Assembly (NCBI GenBank): GCA_015231925.1
Contig: JADGAQ010000012.1
Coordinates: 1 to 40,779, forward strand
Direction of reading: 5' to 3'
From: Magnetococcales bacterium
GTDB taxonomy: Bacteria; Pseudomonadota; Magnetococcia; Magnetococcales; JADGAQ01
Length of the DNA stretch: 40,779 nt
The position numbers were made by a program, and so were the translations under genes. Every line of letters begins with the position of its first letter. The stretch's first letter is position 1. This document shows, one piece after another, positions 35,188 through 40,779 of this stretch. The notes under the pieces were generated by a model. The model did no database searches. It was given only the letters and a program-made list of their open reading frames with translations, and was not told the DNA's origin.

Positions 35188-35217
35188 CCGGAAGGGGAGA
35201 AGTCTCTCCCCTTCCGG
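35188..35217. terminator. Hairpin between convergent trxB and ArsR genes
   Basis: A perfect 13-bp stem (35188-35200 with 35205-35217) with a 4-nt loop, 6 bp after the trxB stop and 11 bp from the end of the convergent regulator gene. No clear T-run follows on either side, so it may end transcription poorly or act with Rho. Its place and strength still suggest a shared terminator. Confidence 0.6.
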
Positions 35218-35228
35218 GAAGAGGCGCT

Positions 35229-35561
35229 TCAGCCTGGTTTTTCGGGGACGCCGTGGTCGTTTTTTTCGCCCTGGCAAAAGACCTTTTTGGTCAAGCTGAC
35301 CAGATCGAGCACCTTGCAGTCCCCCACCCGATAAAAGACCTGATTGGCCACGCGGCGCGATTCCAGGATGTTCTTGTCCCGCATGATGGTCAGATGCTGG
35401 GAGACATTGGACTGGGTGGTGCCCACGGCGTCCACCAGGGCCTGTACGCTCAGTTCCTGGGTGTTGAGGGCCACGATGACCTTGAGCCGCAGGGGGTGGG
35501 CCAGGGCCTTCATGCAGCGGGCCACCTTTTCGATACTGGCTTCGTCGAATTCACATCCCAC
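35229..35561 (-). CDS. ArsR-family winged-helix regulator
   Basis: A repressor-type DNA-binding protein of 110 residues from the GTG at 35561. That start is chosen because GAGG lies six bases before it; a TTG at 35576 would add five residues. MKALAHPLRLKVIVAL is the ArsR opening, TTQSNVSQHLTIMRDKNIL is the recognition helix region, and RRVANQVFYRV is the wing. Four cysteines are present (C3, C16, C82, C96). Paired cysteines in this family can bind metal or sense sulfide/persulfide, so a thiol or metal signal is possible. The convergent neighbour is trxB. A perfect palindrome at 35705-35720, upstream of its start, could be its operator. Confidence 0.88.
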   Translation of the reverse strand: MGCEFDEASIEKVARCMKALAHPLRLKVIVALNTQELSVQALVDAVGTTQSNVSQHLTIMRDKNILESRRVANQVFYRVGDCKVLDLVSLTKKVFCQGEKNDHGVPEKPG

Positions 35562-35576
35562 GGAAAACCTCGGCAA

Positions 35577-35887
35577 TATCTAGAAATTGATCCAGATGTC
35601 CTCACAGTCCTCGCCCAGCCAACGCTTCCCGGGAATGCTTTGGTCCGGATCCGGGGGTCTTTCTTGATTCAGATCAAGCTCCAATGATATCCAAAGATCA
35701 GCGCATTAGCTATAGCTAATATATGGGCTCCATGGCAAGGTGTTTCGATAATCGGCGGATAAAATGGCTTTGTTCTGGCCGGTATGATCTTTGCATTATC
35801 TTGGTGGATGAGCCCCTCCGGCCAGAATATGGCGGAGCGGACAGCGTTTGATGGTCAACCGGAGACTCCCGAAAAGGAAGCACGAAG
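35577..35887. other. Divergent intergenic region with dyads
   Basis: 311 bp between the ArsR-type gene and the DUF484 gene, AT-rich near the middle. It holds a perfect 16-bp palindrome (35705-35720) and a 10-bp inverted repeat, TTCTGGCCGG at 35773-35782 with its complement at 35818-35827. No gene is seen. Promoters for both divergent genes should lie here. Confidence 0.5.
35705..35720. promoter_or_regulatory. Palindromic operator-like site
   Basis: ATTAGCTATAGCTAAT is a perfect 16-bp palindrome in the region upstream of the ArsR-type gene. ArsR proteins bind such AT-rich dyads as dimers, often near their own promoter. It is about 144 bp from the regulator's start, which is far for simple autorepression, so its partner is uncertain. 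Confidence 0.45.
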
Positions 35888-36607
35888 ATGAGCAATACGC
35901 CATCCATCCAGGAAGCGGATGTGCGGGTTTGGCTGGAAGCCAATCCGGATTTTCTGTCGCGTCATCCCGATTTACTGGCCGCGCGGGGAGAGGCGTCGGC
36001 AAAGGTGCATCAGCTCGGCGATGCCCGACTGGCCAGCATGGAAAAGGAGTTGAGCGGCTGTCGCAAGCATCTCGATCACCTGCTGGAACAGATTCGGCGC
36101 AACGAAGAGATTTACAATAATTTTCATCATCTGGAAATGCGCATGATCACCGCGCCCGATCTCGGGGAGCTGGTGAACACGGTGTGTCATGACATGGAAC
36201 GGATATTTGCCATCCATCGGGTGACGCTGGCCCTGTCGAACGGGATGGACAGTCCGGGCGCCCTGCTGGGCAGCCAGGTTCCCGAGGCCCTGGCCCAGCG
36301 GCTTTTCCTGCTGGATCAGGAGACCGTGAAACAGGCCTTCGGCGAGTCCCCGAAAGTGCTGATCCGCGTCGGTCAGGAGGGCGCCAATCGGGAGCGCTTC
36401 TTCGGCGCGGTGGCGGGGGACATCCGCTCCGAGGCCCTGGTTCCGCTCTTTGCGGGTCCGCCGGTCTTTTCGGGTCCGTTGCGCATGATCGGCAGCCTGA
36501 ATCTGGGCGGCTCGGTGCCCAGCCGTTTTCTGCCCGGCTATTCCACGGATCTGCTGGAAAATCTGGCCGAGATTCTCGCCCTGTGCCTGCACAATGTGCT
36601 GAAATGA
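35888..36607 (+). CDS. DUF484 family protein (GAF-like)
   Basis: A 239-residue cytoplasmic protein. VRVWLEANPDFLSRHPDLLA at the N-terminus is the mark of DUF484, followed by a coiled coil and a GAF-like domain from about residue 85 to the end (LSNG, RSEALVPLF, GSLNLGG). The molecular role is not known. Its TGA overlaps the ATG of xerC (ATGA at 36604-36607), and DUF484-xerC adjacency is a known arrangement in proteobacteria. A GGAAG stretch lies just before the start. Confidence 0.9.
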   Translation: MSNTPSIQEADVRVWLEANPDFLSRHPDLLAARGEASAKVHQLGDARLASMEKELSGCRKHLDHLLEQIRRNEEIYNNFHHLEMRMITAPDLGELVNTVCHDMERIFAIHRVTLALSNGMDSPGALLGSQVPEALAQRLFLLDQETVKQAFGESPKVLIRVGQEGANRERFFGAVAGDIRSEALVPLFAGPPVFSGPLRMIGSLNLGGSVPSRFLPGYSTDLLENLAEILALCLHNVLK

Positions 36608-37590
36608 GAGCCGAACCCGCAGAGGGCAGCTGGGAAGAGGCCTTCGCCCGTCATCTGGCCACGGAGCGGCGTTATTCGGCACATACCGTGGCGGCCTACC
36701 GCCGCGATATGGATCTGTACCGGGCATTCTGGTCATCCCGTGAGGGCGAAACCTTCGAGGAGGCCCAGTGGACCCGGGTGACCCCGGAGCATCTGCGCGG
36801 TTTTCTGGGCTGGTGCCATCGGCAACAGGTTTCCAAAGCCACCATGCAGCGGCGCATCGCCTCCCTTCGCAGTTGGTTCCGCTTTCTGGAGCGGGAAGGG
36901 ATCGTCACCGGCAATCCCGCCACGCTGGTGGCCACGCCACGGGTGCCCCAGCGTCTGCCGCGCGCTCCCGGCGAGGAGCAGACCGCCTTTCTGCTGGAGA
37001 GTCTTGCCCCTCGCGAAAATGGCGCGTCATCGGAGAAGGCTTGGTTGAAGGTGCGTTCCCATCGCAACATCGCCATGCTGGAGTTGCTTTACAGCGCCGG
37101 ATTGCGCATCGGCGAGCTGTGTCGCCTGCGTTTCGGCGATGTGGATGTCTCCGCCCAGACGGTGCGGGTATTGGGCAAAGGGGGCAAGGAGCGCATCGTT
37201 CCCGTCGGCCCGCCGGCCCTGGCCGCTTTGAGCGCATACCGGAAGCTTCGCGATGCCTTCTGGCCGGATCAGGCGGGTGCGGGATTCTGGTTTCTGGGTC
37301 AACGGGGTCAGCCCATGTCCCCCCGGGAGGCGCAACGTTTGCTGGAGGAGTGGCGGGAGAAGCTGGAGATGCCGGCTTCCCTGACGCCACATGCCCTGCG
37401 CCACGCTTTCGCCACGCATCTGTTGCGGGGAGGGGCTGATCTGCGTTCCATTCAGGAGATGATGGGTCATGCCGCCCTCTCCACCACGCAGCGGTACACC
37501 CATCTGGAGCTGGCCAGTCTGGCCCGGATCTACGATGCCGCCCATCCTCGGGCCAAAGCCTGCCGCGCCTCCCGCGAGGAGGAGCGATGA
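36604..37590 (+). CDS. xerC: Tyrosine recombinase XerC
   Basis: A 328-residue site-specific recombinase that, with XerD, resolves chromosome dimers at dif. The N-terminal SAM-like domain is at about residues 10-100 (HLATERRYSAHTVAAYRRDM). The catalytic part has the Arg of YSAGLRIGELCRL, the Lys of LGKGGKERIVP, HALRHAFATHLLRGG (His-x-x-Arg) and GHAALSTTQRYTHL with the nucleophile Tyr at about residue 298. All catalytic residues are present. The start is set by the ATGA overlap with DUF484. XerC rather than XerD is inferred from the DUF484 neighbour. The next gene starts inside its stop codon. Confidence 0.93.
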   Translation: MRAEPAEGSWEEAFARHLATERRYSAHTVAAYRRDMDLYRAFWSSREGETFEEAQWTRVTPEHLRGFLGWCHRQQVSKATMQRRIASLRSWFRFLEREGIVTGNPATLVATPRVPQRLPRAPGEEQTAFLLESLAPRENGASSEKAWLKVRSHRNIAMLELLYSAGLRIGELCRLRFGDVDVSAQTVRVLGKGGKERIVPVGPPALAALSAYRKLRDAFWPDQAGAGFWFLGQRGQPMSPREAQRLLEEWREKLEMPASLTPHALRHAFATHLLRGGADLRSIQEMMGHAALSTTQRYTHLELASLARIYDAAHPRAKACRASREEER

Positions 37591-38459
37591 CCTGGTTGGT
37601 TCATCTGCTTCTGGAGCGATTTCTGCTGACCCCCTGGCCCTGGGTGGCCGGGGCCTTCTGGGGGGCTTCCCTCCGCTGGATGCGGCCAGGATTGGGAGCT
37701 GCGCTTCTGGGGGGTTCCCTCTTCGTTCTCTACCTGTTGACCATCCCTCTGCCGGGCGTATTGTTGCTGGCTCCGCTGGAGGCCCCGTTTGCCGCTCTGT
37801 CCACGGAGGCGCTGCAGAGTGTCGAAGCCGATGCCATCGTGGTGCTGGGGGGAGGGCGTCGTCCGGCGGCTCGGGAATACGATGAGGACGATGTGGTCAA
37901 CCACTCCTCCCTGACCCGGATTCATATGGCGGCCCATCTTTACCGTCGCACCGCTCTTCCTGTCCTCTTGTCCGGGGGCAGTCCCATGGACGAGCCTGTT
38001 TCCGAAGCCGCTCTGATGGCCAAGACCCTGGAAGGCGATTTTCAGGTTCCGGTTCGCTGGCAGGAGGGGAAGAGTCGCAACACCTGGGAAAATGCCGTCT
38101 TTTCCAAACGGATGCTTGAACCGCACGGTGTGGGCCGGATTCTGCTGGTGACCCAGGCCTATCATATGCTGCGGGCGCGTTGGTGTTTCGAAGAGGCGGG
38201 GTTCGAGGTGGTTGCCGTGCCGACGGAATTCATGGTGGGGCAGGAGTGGGATTATCTCTCGCTGTTGTGGCCGCGGATGATGACCGGCGAAAAAATGATG
38301 CTGGCCACCCACGAATGGCTGGGGCTGGGCTGGTATCGCCTGCGATATCTCCTCTGGCCGGTTCTGGAGGCTCGTCTGTCCCAATGGGAGAGGGGGCTTT
38401 CCCGGTTCCTGACGAAACAACACAATCCCCTGACGTTCAATATGTTGCCTTTAAAGTAG
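37587..38459 (+). CDS. YdcF/ElyC-like DUF218 membrane protein
   Basis: A 290-residue inner-membrane protein with two hydrophobic segments near the N-terminus (about residues 15-30 and 37-60) and a DUF218 domain from about 80 on. ADAIVVLGGGRR, LPVLLSGGS, EGKSRNTWENAVFS and ILLVTQAYHMLRA are the usual DUF218 motifs. E. coli ElyC, of this family, affects peptidoglycan and lipid carrier use; the same role here is inference. It overlaps the xerC stop (ATGA). Its last six codons and stop lie inside the left arm of the long inverted repeat 38439-38488, so its C-terminal end seems to be supplied by the repeat. Confidence 0.85.
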   Translation: MTWLVHLLLERFLLTPWPWVAGAFWGASLRWMRPGLGAALLGGSLFVLYLLTIPLPGVLLLAPLEAPFAALSTEALQSVEADAIVVLGGGRRPAAREYDEDDVVNHSSLTRIHMAAHLYRRTALPVLLSGGSPMDEPVSEAALMAKTLEGDFQVPVRWQEGKSRNTWENAVFSKRMLEPHGVGRILLVTQAYHMLRARWCFEEAGFEVVAVPTEFMVGQEWDYLSLLWPRMMTGEKMMLATHEWLGLGWYRLRYLLWPVLEARLSQWERGLSRFLTKQHNPLTFNMLPLK

Positions 38460-38701
38460 CAAAAAAAGGAAATGTTCTATCCTTTGACCTTGTCCGTTAT
38501 CCTGTTAAGGAAAAGTGTATCCTTTCAGATATACGGGGGTTCGGGGGGGATTATCCCCCCCGACGGGTCCAGGGCAGCGCCCTGGGACTCTTTCTTTCGC
38601 CGTTGACACGATCATGCCGCTCTGTGCAGGGGCCTCAATAGTTTCCGAAAAGTCAAAGGATAGAACATTTCCTTTTTTTGCTTTCTTAAAGGCAAAATAT
38701 T
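38439..38701. repeat. 263-bp element with 50-bp terminal inverted repeats and GC-rich core (class A, copy 2)
   Basis: The arms 38439-38488 and 38652-38701 are inverted copies that differ at about 4 of 50 positions. Between them lies a core of about 163 bp. On the minus strand it matches the repeat at 2346-2513: AACTATT, the 24-nt block (38594-38617 here), one CCAGGGC hairpin (38569-38585) and a perfect G7/C7 hairpin (38541-38563). The left arm holds the stop codon of the upstream gene and the right arm reaches the stop codon of the downstream convergent gene. It has no coding capacity and no clear target-site duplication. It may be a MITE-like element or a duplicated transcription terminator invaded by repeat A. 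Confidence 0.8.
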
Positions 38702-39551
38702 AAAAAGAATGTTCAGTCATGAGTTCTTCCAGTCGTTGCAGGTCGTCCCAGGCGTCTTTTTTGCGGCTGGATTGGCGCAGATAAAAGGCGGGATGATAGC
38801 TGGCCACCACGGGAATGCCTCGCCAGGCGGCGCTGCGATTGCGCGCCGCGCCGATGGGACCGGTATGGCCCAGCAGGCTTTCGATGGCGAAGCGTCCCAG
38901 TGCGAAGAGAATGACCGGCTGAATGATCTCCAGTTGCCGGAAAAGAAAGCCCTGACAGAGGGCGACCTCTTCCGGTGCGGGATTGCGATTGGCCGGGGGG
39001 CGGCACTTGAGGACGTTGGCGATATAGATCTGACCGCGGTCGAGACCGATGGAGGCGAGCATGCGATCCAGCAGCTTTCCCGCCTGTCCGACGAAGGGTT
39101 CGCCCCGTTTGTCCTCTTCCGCTCCCGGCGCCTCGCCGACGAAGACCACCCGCGCGGTGGGATCACCCACGCCGAAGACGGTCTGAATACGGCTGGCGGA
39201 GAGGGCACAGCGTTGGCAGGGCAGCACCTCCTGACGAAGGCGATCGAGTTCCTGCACCTTTTCGGCATCGGAGAGGCGACGGGTGGTGGTCATAGTCGTT
39301 TGATTGGCCAGAACGGGTTGGGGGACGGAAATGGAGGCCGACGGTCTCGCCGTCGGGGCGTTTCGGACGGGGCCCGAAGGGGGAACCATGGCTACGGGGG
39401 CGGCTCGCAGGGGTTTGCTCACCTGCGCAGACGGTGCGGGTTCCGAGACCGTCCAATCCTGGGGATCGTCCGCCGTGAGATGGGAAATCCCGCAACTTTC
39501 CCAGTATTCGAGAAGGGTTACCACGGGAGAGGAGGGGTTGATCGGCTTCAT
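38700..39551 (-). CDS. Uracil-DNA glycosylase, family 4 (Fe-S)
   Basis: A 283-residue DNA repair enzyme that removes uracil from DNA. CQRC (C112, C115), C183 in VLKCRPP and C199 in ALCQGF are the four ligands of the Fe-S cluster of family 4. GEAPGAEED (139-147) is the active-site motif and YHPAFYLR (252-259) the second one. The first ~90 residues are a Pro/Ala-rich extension common in such proteins, starting with a short helix ([12 protein letters not shown]). The start at 39551 is preferred for this helix; an open frame continues to 39605. No strong ribosome binding site is visible. Its stop touches the right arm of the inverted repeat. Confidence 0.92.
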   Translation of the reverse strand: MKPINPSSPVVTLLEYWESCGISHLTADDPQDWTVSEPAPSAQVSKPLRAAPVAMVPPSGPVRNAPTARPSASISVPQPVLANQTTMTTTRRLSDAEKVQELDRLRQEVLPCQRCALSASRIQTVFGVGDPTARVVFVGEAPGAEEDKRGEPFVGQAGKLLDRMLASIGLDRGQIYIANVLKCRPPANRNPAPEEVALCQGFLFRQLEIIQPVILFALGRFAIESLLGHTGPIGAARNRSAAWRGIPVVASYHPAFYLRQSSRKKDAWDDLQRLEELMTEHSF

Positions 39552-39598
39552 GGCGGGCTGCCTGTGAGGTCGTTGTTGCCGGGAGAGGAACAAATCCC

Positions 39599-39627
39599 TT
39601 CCCACTCTAGCAAACTTCGCCTATAAT
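39599..39627 (+). promoter_or_regulatory. Promoter of tRNA-Val
   Basis: TATAAT at 39622-39627 with TTCCCA at 39599-39604, 17 bp apart, gives a perfect -10 and a four-of-six -35. It lies 44 bp before the tRNA, a normal leader length. Confidence 0.65.
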
Positions 39628-39671
39628 TCGAAGCTCTCATGCGGGGTGCGTTGCAAAGAGCGCATCTCCAC

Positions 39672-39746
39672 GGGCGGCTAGCTCAGCGGGAGAGCACTGC
39701 CTTCACACGGCAGGGGTCACAGGTTCAAACCCTGTGCCGCCCACCA
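39672..39746 (+). tRNA. tRNA-Val (anticodon CAC)
   Basis: A complete 75-nt cloverleaf with the CCA end encoded. The acceptor stem GGGCGGC pairs fully with GCCGCCC. The D arm is GCTC/GAGC, the anticodon stem CTGCC/GGCAG has the loop TTCACAC (anticodon at 39704-39706), and the T arm is ACAGG/CCTGT with loop TTCAAAC. It reads GTG codons. Confidence 0.97.
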
Positions 39747-39756
39747 TCAAAAAATC

Positions 39757-39791
39757 AAGGGGTTAGGCCATCTTCGGTCTAACCCCTTTTT
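39757..39791 (+). terminator. Intrinsic terminator of tRNA-Val
   Basis: The stem AAGGGGTTAG (39757-39766) pairs with CTAACCCCTT (39779-39788), extended inward by three pairs around a short loop, and a run of T follows to 39791. It is a standard Rho-independent terminator 10 bp after the tRNA. Confidence 0.9.
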
Positions 39792-40049
39792 GGTCCAGCA
39801 ATCACATGGTACCCATCAGGGGAAAATTCCCCGCTTCCAGTACCCAAATCAGTACCCGACCAATCGGCCCCGGCATGGTGCCCGCCAATCAATTCTTAAA
39901 AAGAAGAAATCCTGAAAGAATCATGCAGGCCCGCCAAGCGTGGCATCCGGTTAAGCGGCAAATAACCCCCAGGATTTCCATTGCTGGTGTTTGAGCCAAG
40001 GTGGTGGTTCCATTTCCCGCCGTCGCGGCTGACCCGGTCTTCGGTGGGG
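39792..40049. other. Gene-free stretch between tRNA-Val and the toxin gene
   Basis: 258 bp without a supported gene. It contains a perfect palindrome GGGGAAAATTCCCC (39819-39832) and an imperfect hairpin 40029-40053 that overlaps the end of the toxin gene and may end its transcript. It lies where the attachment site of an integrated element is expected, but no copy of the tRNA 3' end is seen here. Confidence 0.4.
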
Positions 40050-40307
40050 TCAGCGGTAGATTTCACGCCGATGCCCGATCTTGACCACCAGGACAATCAG
40101 TTTGTCGTCCTCGATGGTGTAGAGGATGCGGTAATCGCCAACACGTATACGCCACACATCGACCGACCCTTCCAGCTTCAAAGCTCCCGGTGGACGGGGC
40201 ATGGCTTCCAGAGAAACCACTTTCTGAAGGATGCGGCGCCGAATATCCTGGTCCAGCCTGAGAACCTGCTTCTTGGCAGCATGGTCCCAAACAACCGCAT
40301 AGGTCAT
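40050..40307 (-). CDS. RelE/ParE-family toxin
   Basis: An 85-residue toxin of the RelE/ParE fold. WDHAAKKQVLRLDQDIRRRI, LEGSVDVWRIRVGDYRILYTI and VVKIGHRREIYR are the family's typical three blocks. The WRIRVGDYRILY strand and the terminal HRREIYR make RelE-type (mRNA cutting) the more likely subgroup. The ATG overlaps the antitoxin stop (ATGA at 40304-40307), and the antitoxin comes first, as usual. Together they would form a type II toxin-antitoxin pair. Confidence 0.9.
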   Translation of the reverse strand: MTYAVVWDHAAKKQVLRLDQDIRRRILQKVVSLEAMPRPPGALKLEGSVDVWRIRVGDYRILYTIEDDKLIVLVVKIGHRREIYR

Positions 40308-40549
40308 CTCAGGTCATCCCTGGAAAGGCCCGCCTCCTCCAGAACGTCATCCATGGTCGCGAAACTTCCCGGACTTTTCAGGTAAGCCACCTGGACTCTT
40401 TCGGCAACGATGGCGTCATGCCGGTCTTCCCATTCCTCCAGAAAGCGGTCCAGTGCCTCCCGGACCAACTCTTTCATGGATTTCCCGGTCTCCCTGGAGA
40501 CCGATTCCATCATCTCTTCCATGTCGGGTGAAAGCTCAATGGCCAGCAT
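40304..40549 (-). CDS. Ribbon-helix-helix type antitoxin
   Basis: An 81-residue antitoxin. The N-terminus MLAIELSPDMEEMMESVSRETGKSMKELV matches a ribbon-helix-helix DNA-binding domain (strand, then two helices). The acidic C-terminal half (DDVLEEAGLSRDDLR) should wrap the toxin. GGGAGG precedes the ATG by seven to eight bases. The pair would repress its own promoter, which must lie upstream, near or within the integrase remnant. Confidence 0.85.
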   Translation of the reverse strand: MLAIELSPDMEEMMESVSRETGKSMKELVREALDRFLEEWEDRHDAIVAERVQVAYLKSPGSFATMDDVLEEAGLSRDDLR

Positions 40550-40552
40550 GGT

Positions 40553-40735
40553 TCAACCTCCCTGGTTGGCGTGGATCTTGACCCTGTTCAAAGGTATCAC
40601 CTCTGCCGTAGGTTTGCCATCCAATGCAGCGGCAATGTGCCCCGATACGTGGTCAGCGGCCACCTTGACGGGATCATCTGCCAGATGGGCATAACGGGCG
40701 GTCATGGCAGGAATTTTATTCCAGTTCTGTTTCAT
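40553..40735 (-). pseudogene. C-terminal remnant of a phage-type tyrosine integrase
   Basis: A 60-residue frame. Residues about 11-42 (MTARYAHLADDPVKVAADH and following IAAAL) are the very end of a phage-type tyrosine integrase, including the nucleophile Tyr of the RYAHL motif. The Arg, Lys and His-x-x-Arg parts are missing. The first eight codons (MKQNWNKI) lie in the tail of the class B repeat, so the integrase gene is cut by that repeat. It ends 3 bp before the antitoxin start. Such a stump cannot recombine. It could still be translated. Confidence 0.7.
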
Positions 40736-40778
40736 TCGTTCATTAATACGGGGGTCCGGGGGCGATTATCGCCCCCGG
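40707..40778. repeat. GC-rich hairpin repeat, class B, copy 2
   Basis: On the minus strand it has a perfect 11-bp hairpin (40756-40778, one-base centre), a C-rich stretch, then AATGAAACAGAA and GGAATAAA. This is the same order as in 99-190. The hairpin reaches almost to the window edge, so the element probably continues beyond it. Confidence 0.6.
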
Positions 40779-40779
40779 C

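Noticed and set aside
38709-39626. 305-codon open frame on the plus strand opposite the uracil-DNA glycosylase gene
   Set aside because: The minus strand has all Fe-S cysteines and active-site motifs of the glycosylase, so the plus frame is a shadow.

Overview
The window looks like a chromosome segment of a GC-rich Gram-negative proteobacterium. The core genes (cysS, rlmB, trxB, the DUF484-xerC pair, a family 4 uracil-DNA glycosylase), an outer-membrane-type lipoprotein, a chemoreceptor and a type I secretion style giant adhesin all fit this. The style (giant FecR-headed adhesin, TPR-OGT, many GC-rich hairpin repeats between genes) recalls deep-branching Magnetococcales or other alphaproteobacteria, but that placement is an impression. 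No magnetosome gene and no rRNA is present.

Layout. 1-645: repeat-rich, non-coding. 646-2334: methyl-accepting chemotaxis protein. 2346-2513: GC-rich repeat. 2564-2773 (-): small membrane protein. 2887-8479 (+): tightly packed run of six genes: an HTH/coiled-coil protein, a GT2 glycosyltransferase, an amidotransferase of the N-acetylglutaminylglutamine amide type, a GT4-like glycosyltransferase, an ArdA-like acidic protein and a ParB-like protein. 8495-11778 (-): a PhnD-type binding lipoprotein translationally coupled to a PAS-PAS histidine kinase. 12219-27256 (+): a 4408-residue adhesin, whose stop codon overlaps the start of a TPR/OGT-type (GT41) glycosyltransferase. 27184-31924 (-): an EB_dh-domain periplasmic protein, a Cache-like periplasmic sensor protein and a membrane protein fused to a spermidine-synthase domain and TPRs. 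31940-34114 (-): rlmB and cysS. 34219-35181 (+): trxB. 35229-35561 (-): ArsR-type regulator. 35888-38459 (+): DUF484 protein, xerC and a YdcF/ElyC-like protein. 38439-38701: a long inverted repeat with a GC-rich core. 38700-39551 (-): uracil-DNA glycosylase. 39672-39746: tRNA-Val(CAC). 40050-40735 (-): RelE/RHH toxin-antitoxin pair and the last part of a tyrosine integrase.

Main result. The adhesin has no Sec signal. It starts with a short beta-rich module and a FecR domain, continues through a charged linker and several Ig/cadherin-like domains, and ends in four blocks of FG-GAP repeats. Each block has exactly seven repeats (28 in all), so each should fold as one seven-bladed beta-propeller with Ca-binding DxNGDG loops. 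RTX-like Ca-binding spacers separate the propellers, and the last such spacer forms the C-terminus. The OGT-type enzyme that follows with a TGATG overlap is the obvious candidate to glycosylate this adhesin. This pairing is the strongest candidate for an undescribed system in the window. No type I secretion genes (ABC, MFP, TolC) are in the window.

A second theme is mobile and repeated DNA. Two classes of GC-rich hairpin repeat occur at least twice each. One copy sits inside a 50-bp terminal inverted repeat whose arms carry the end of one gene and abut the end of the next. The right end (tRNA-Val, toxin-antitoxin, integrase stump) looks like the worn edge of an integrated element.
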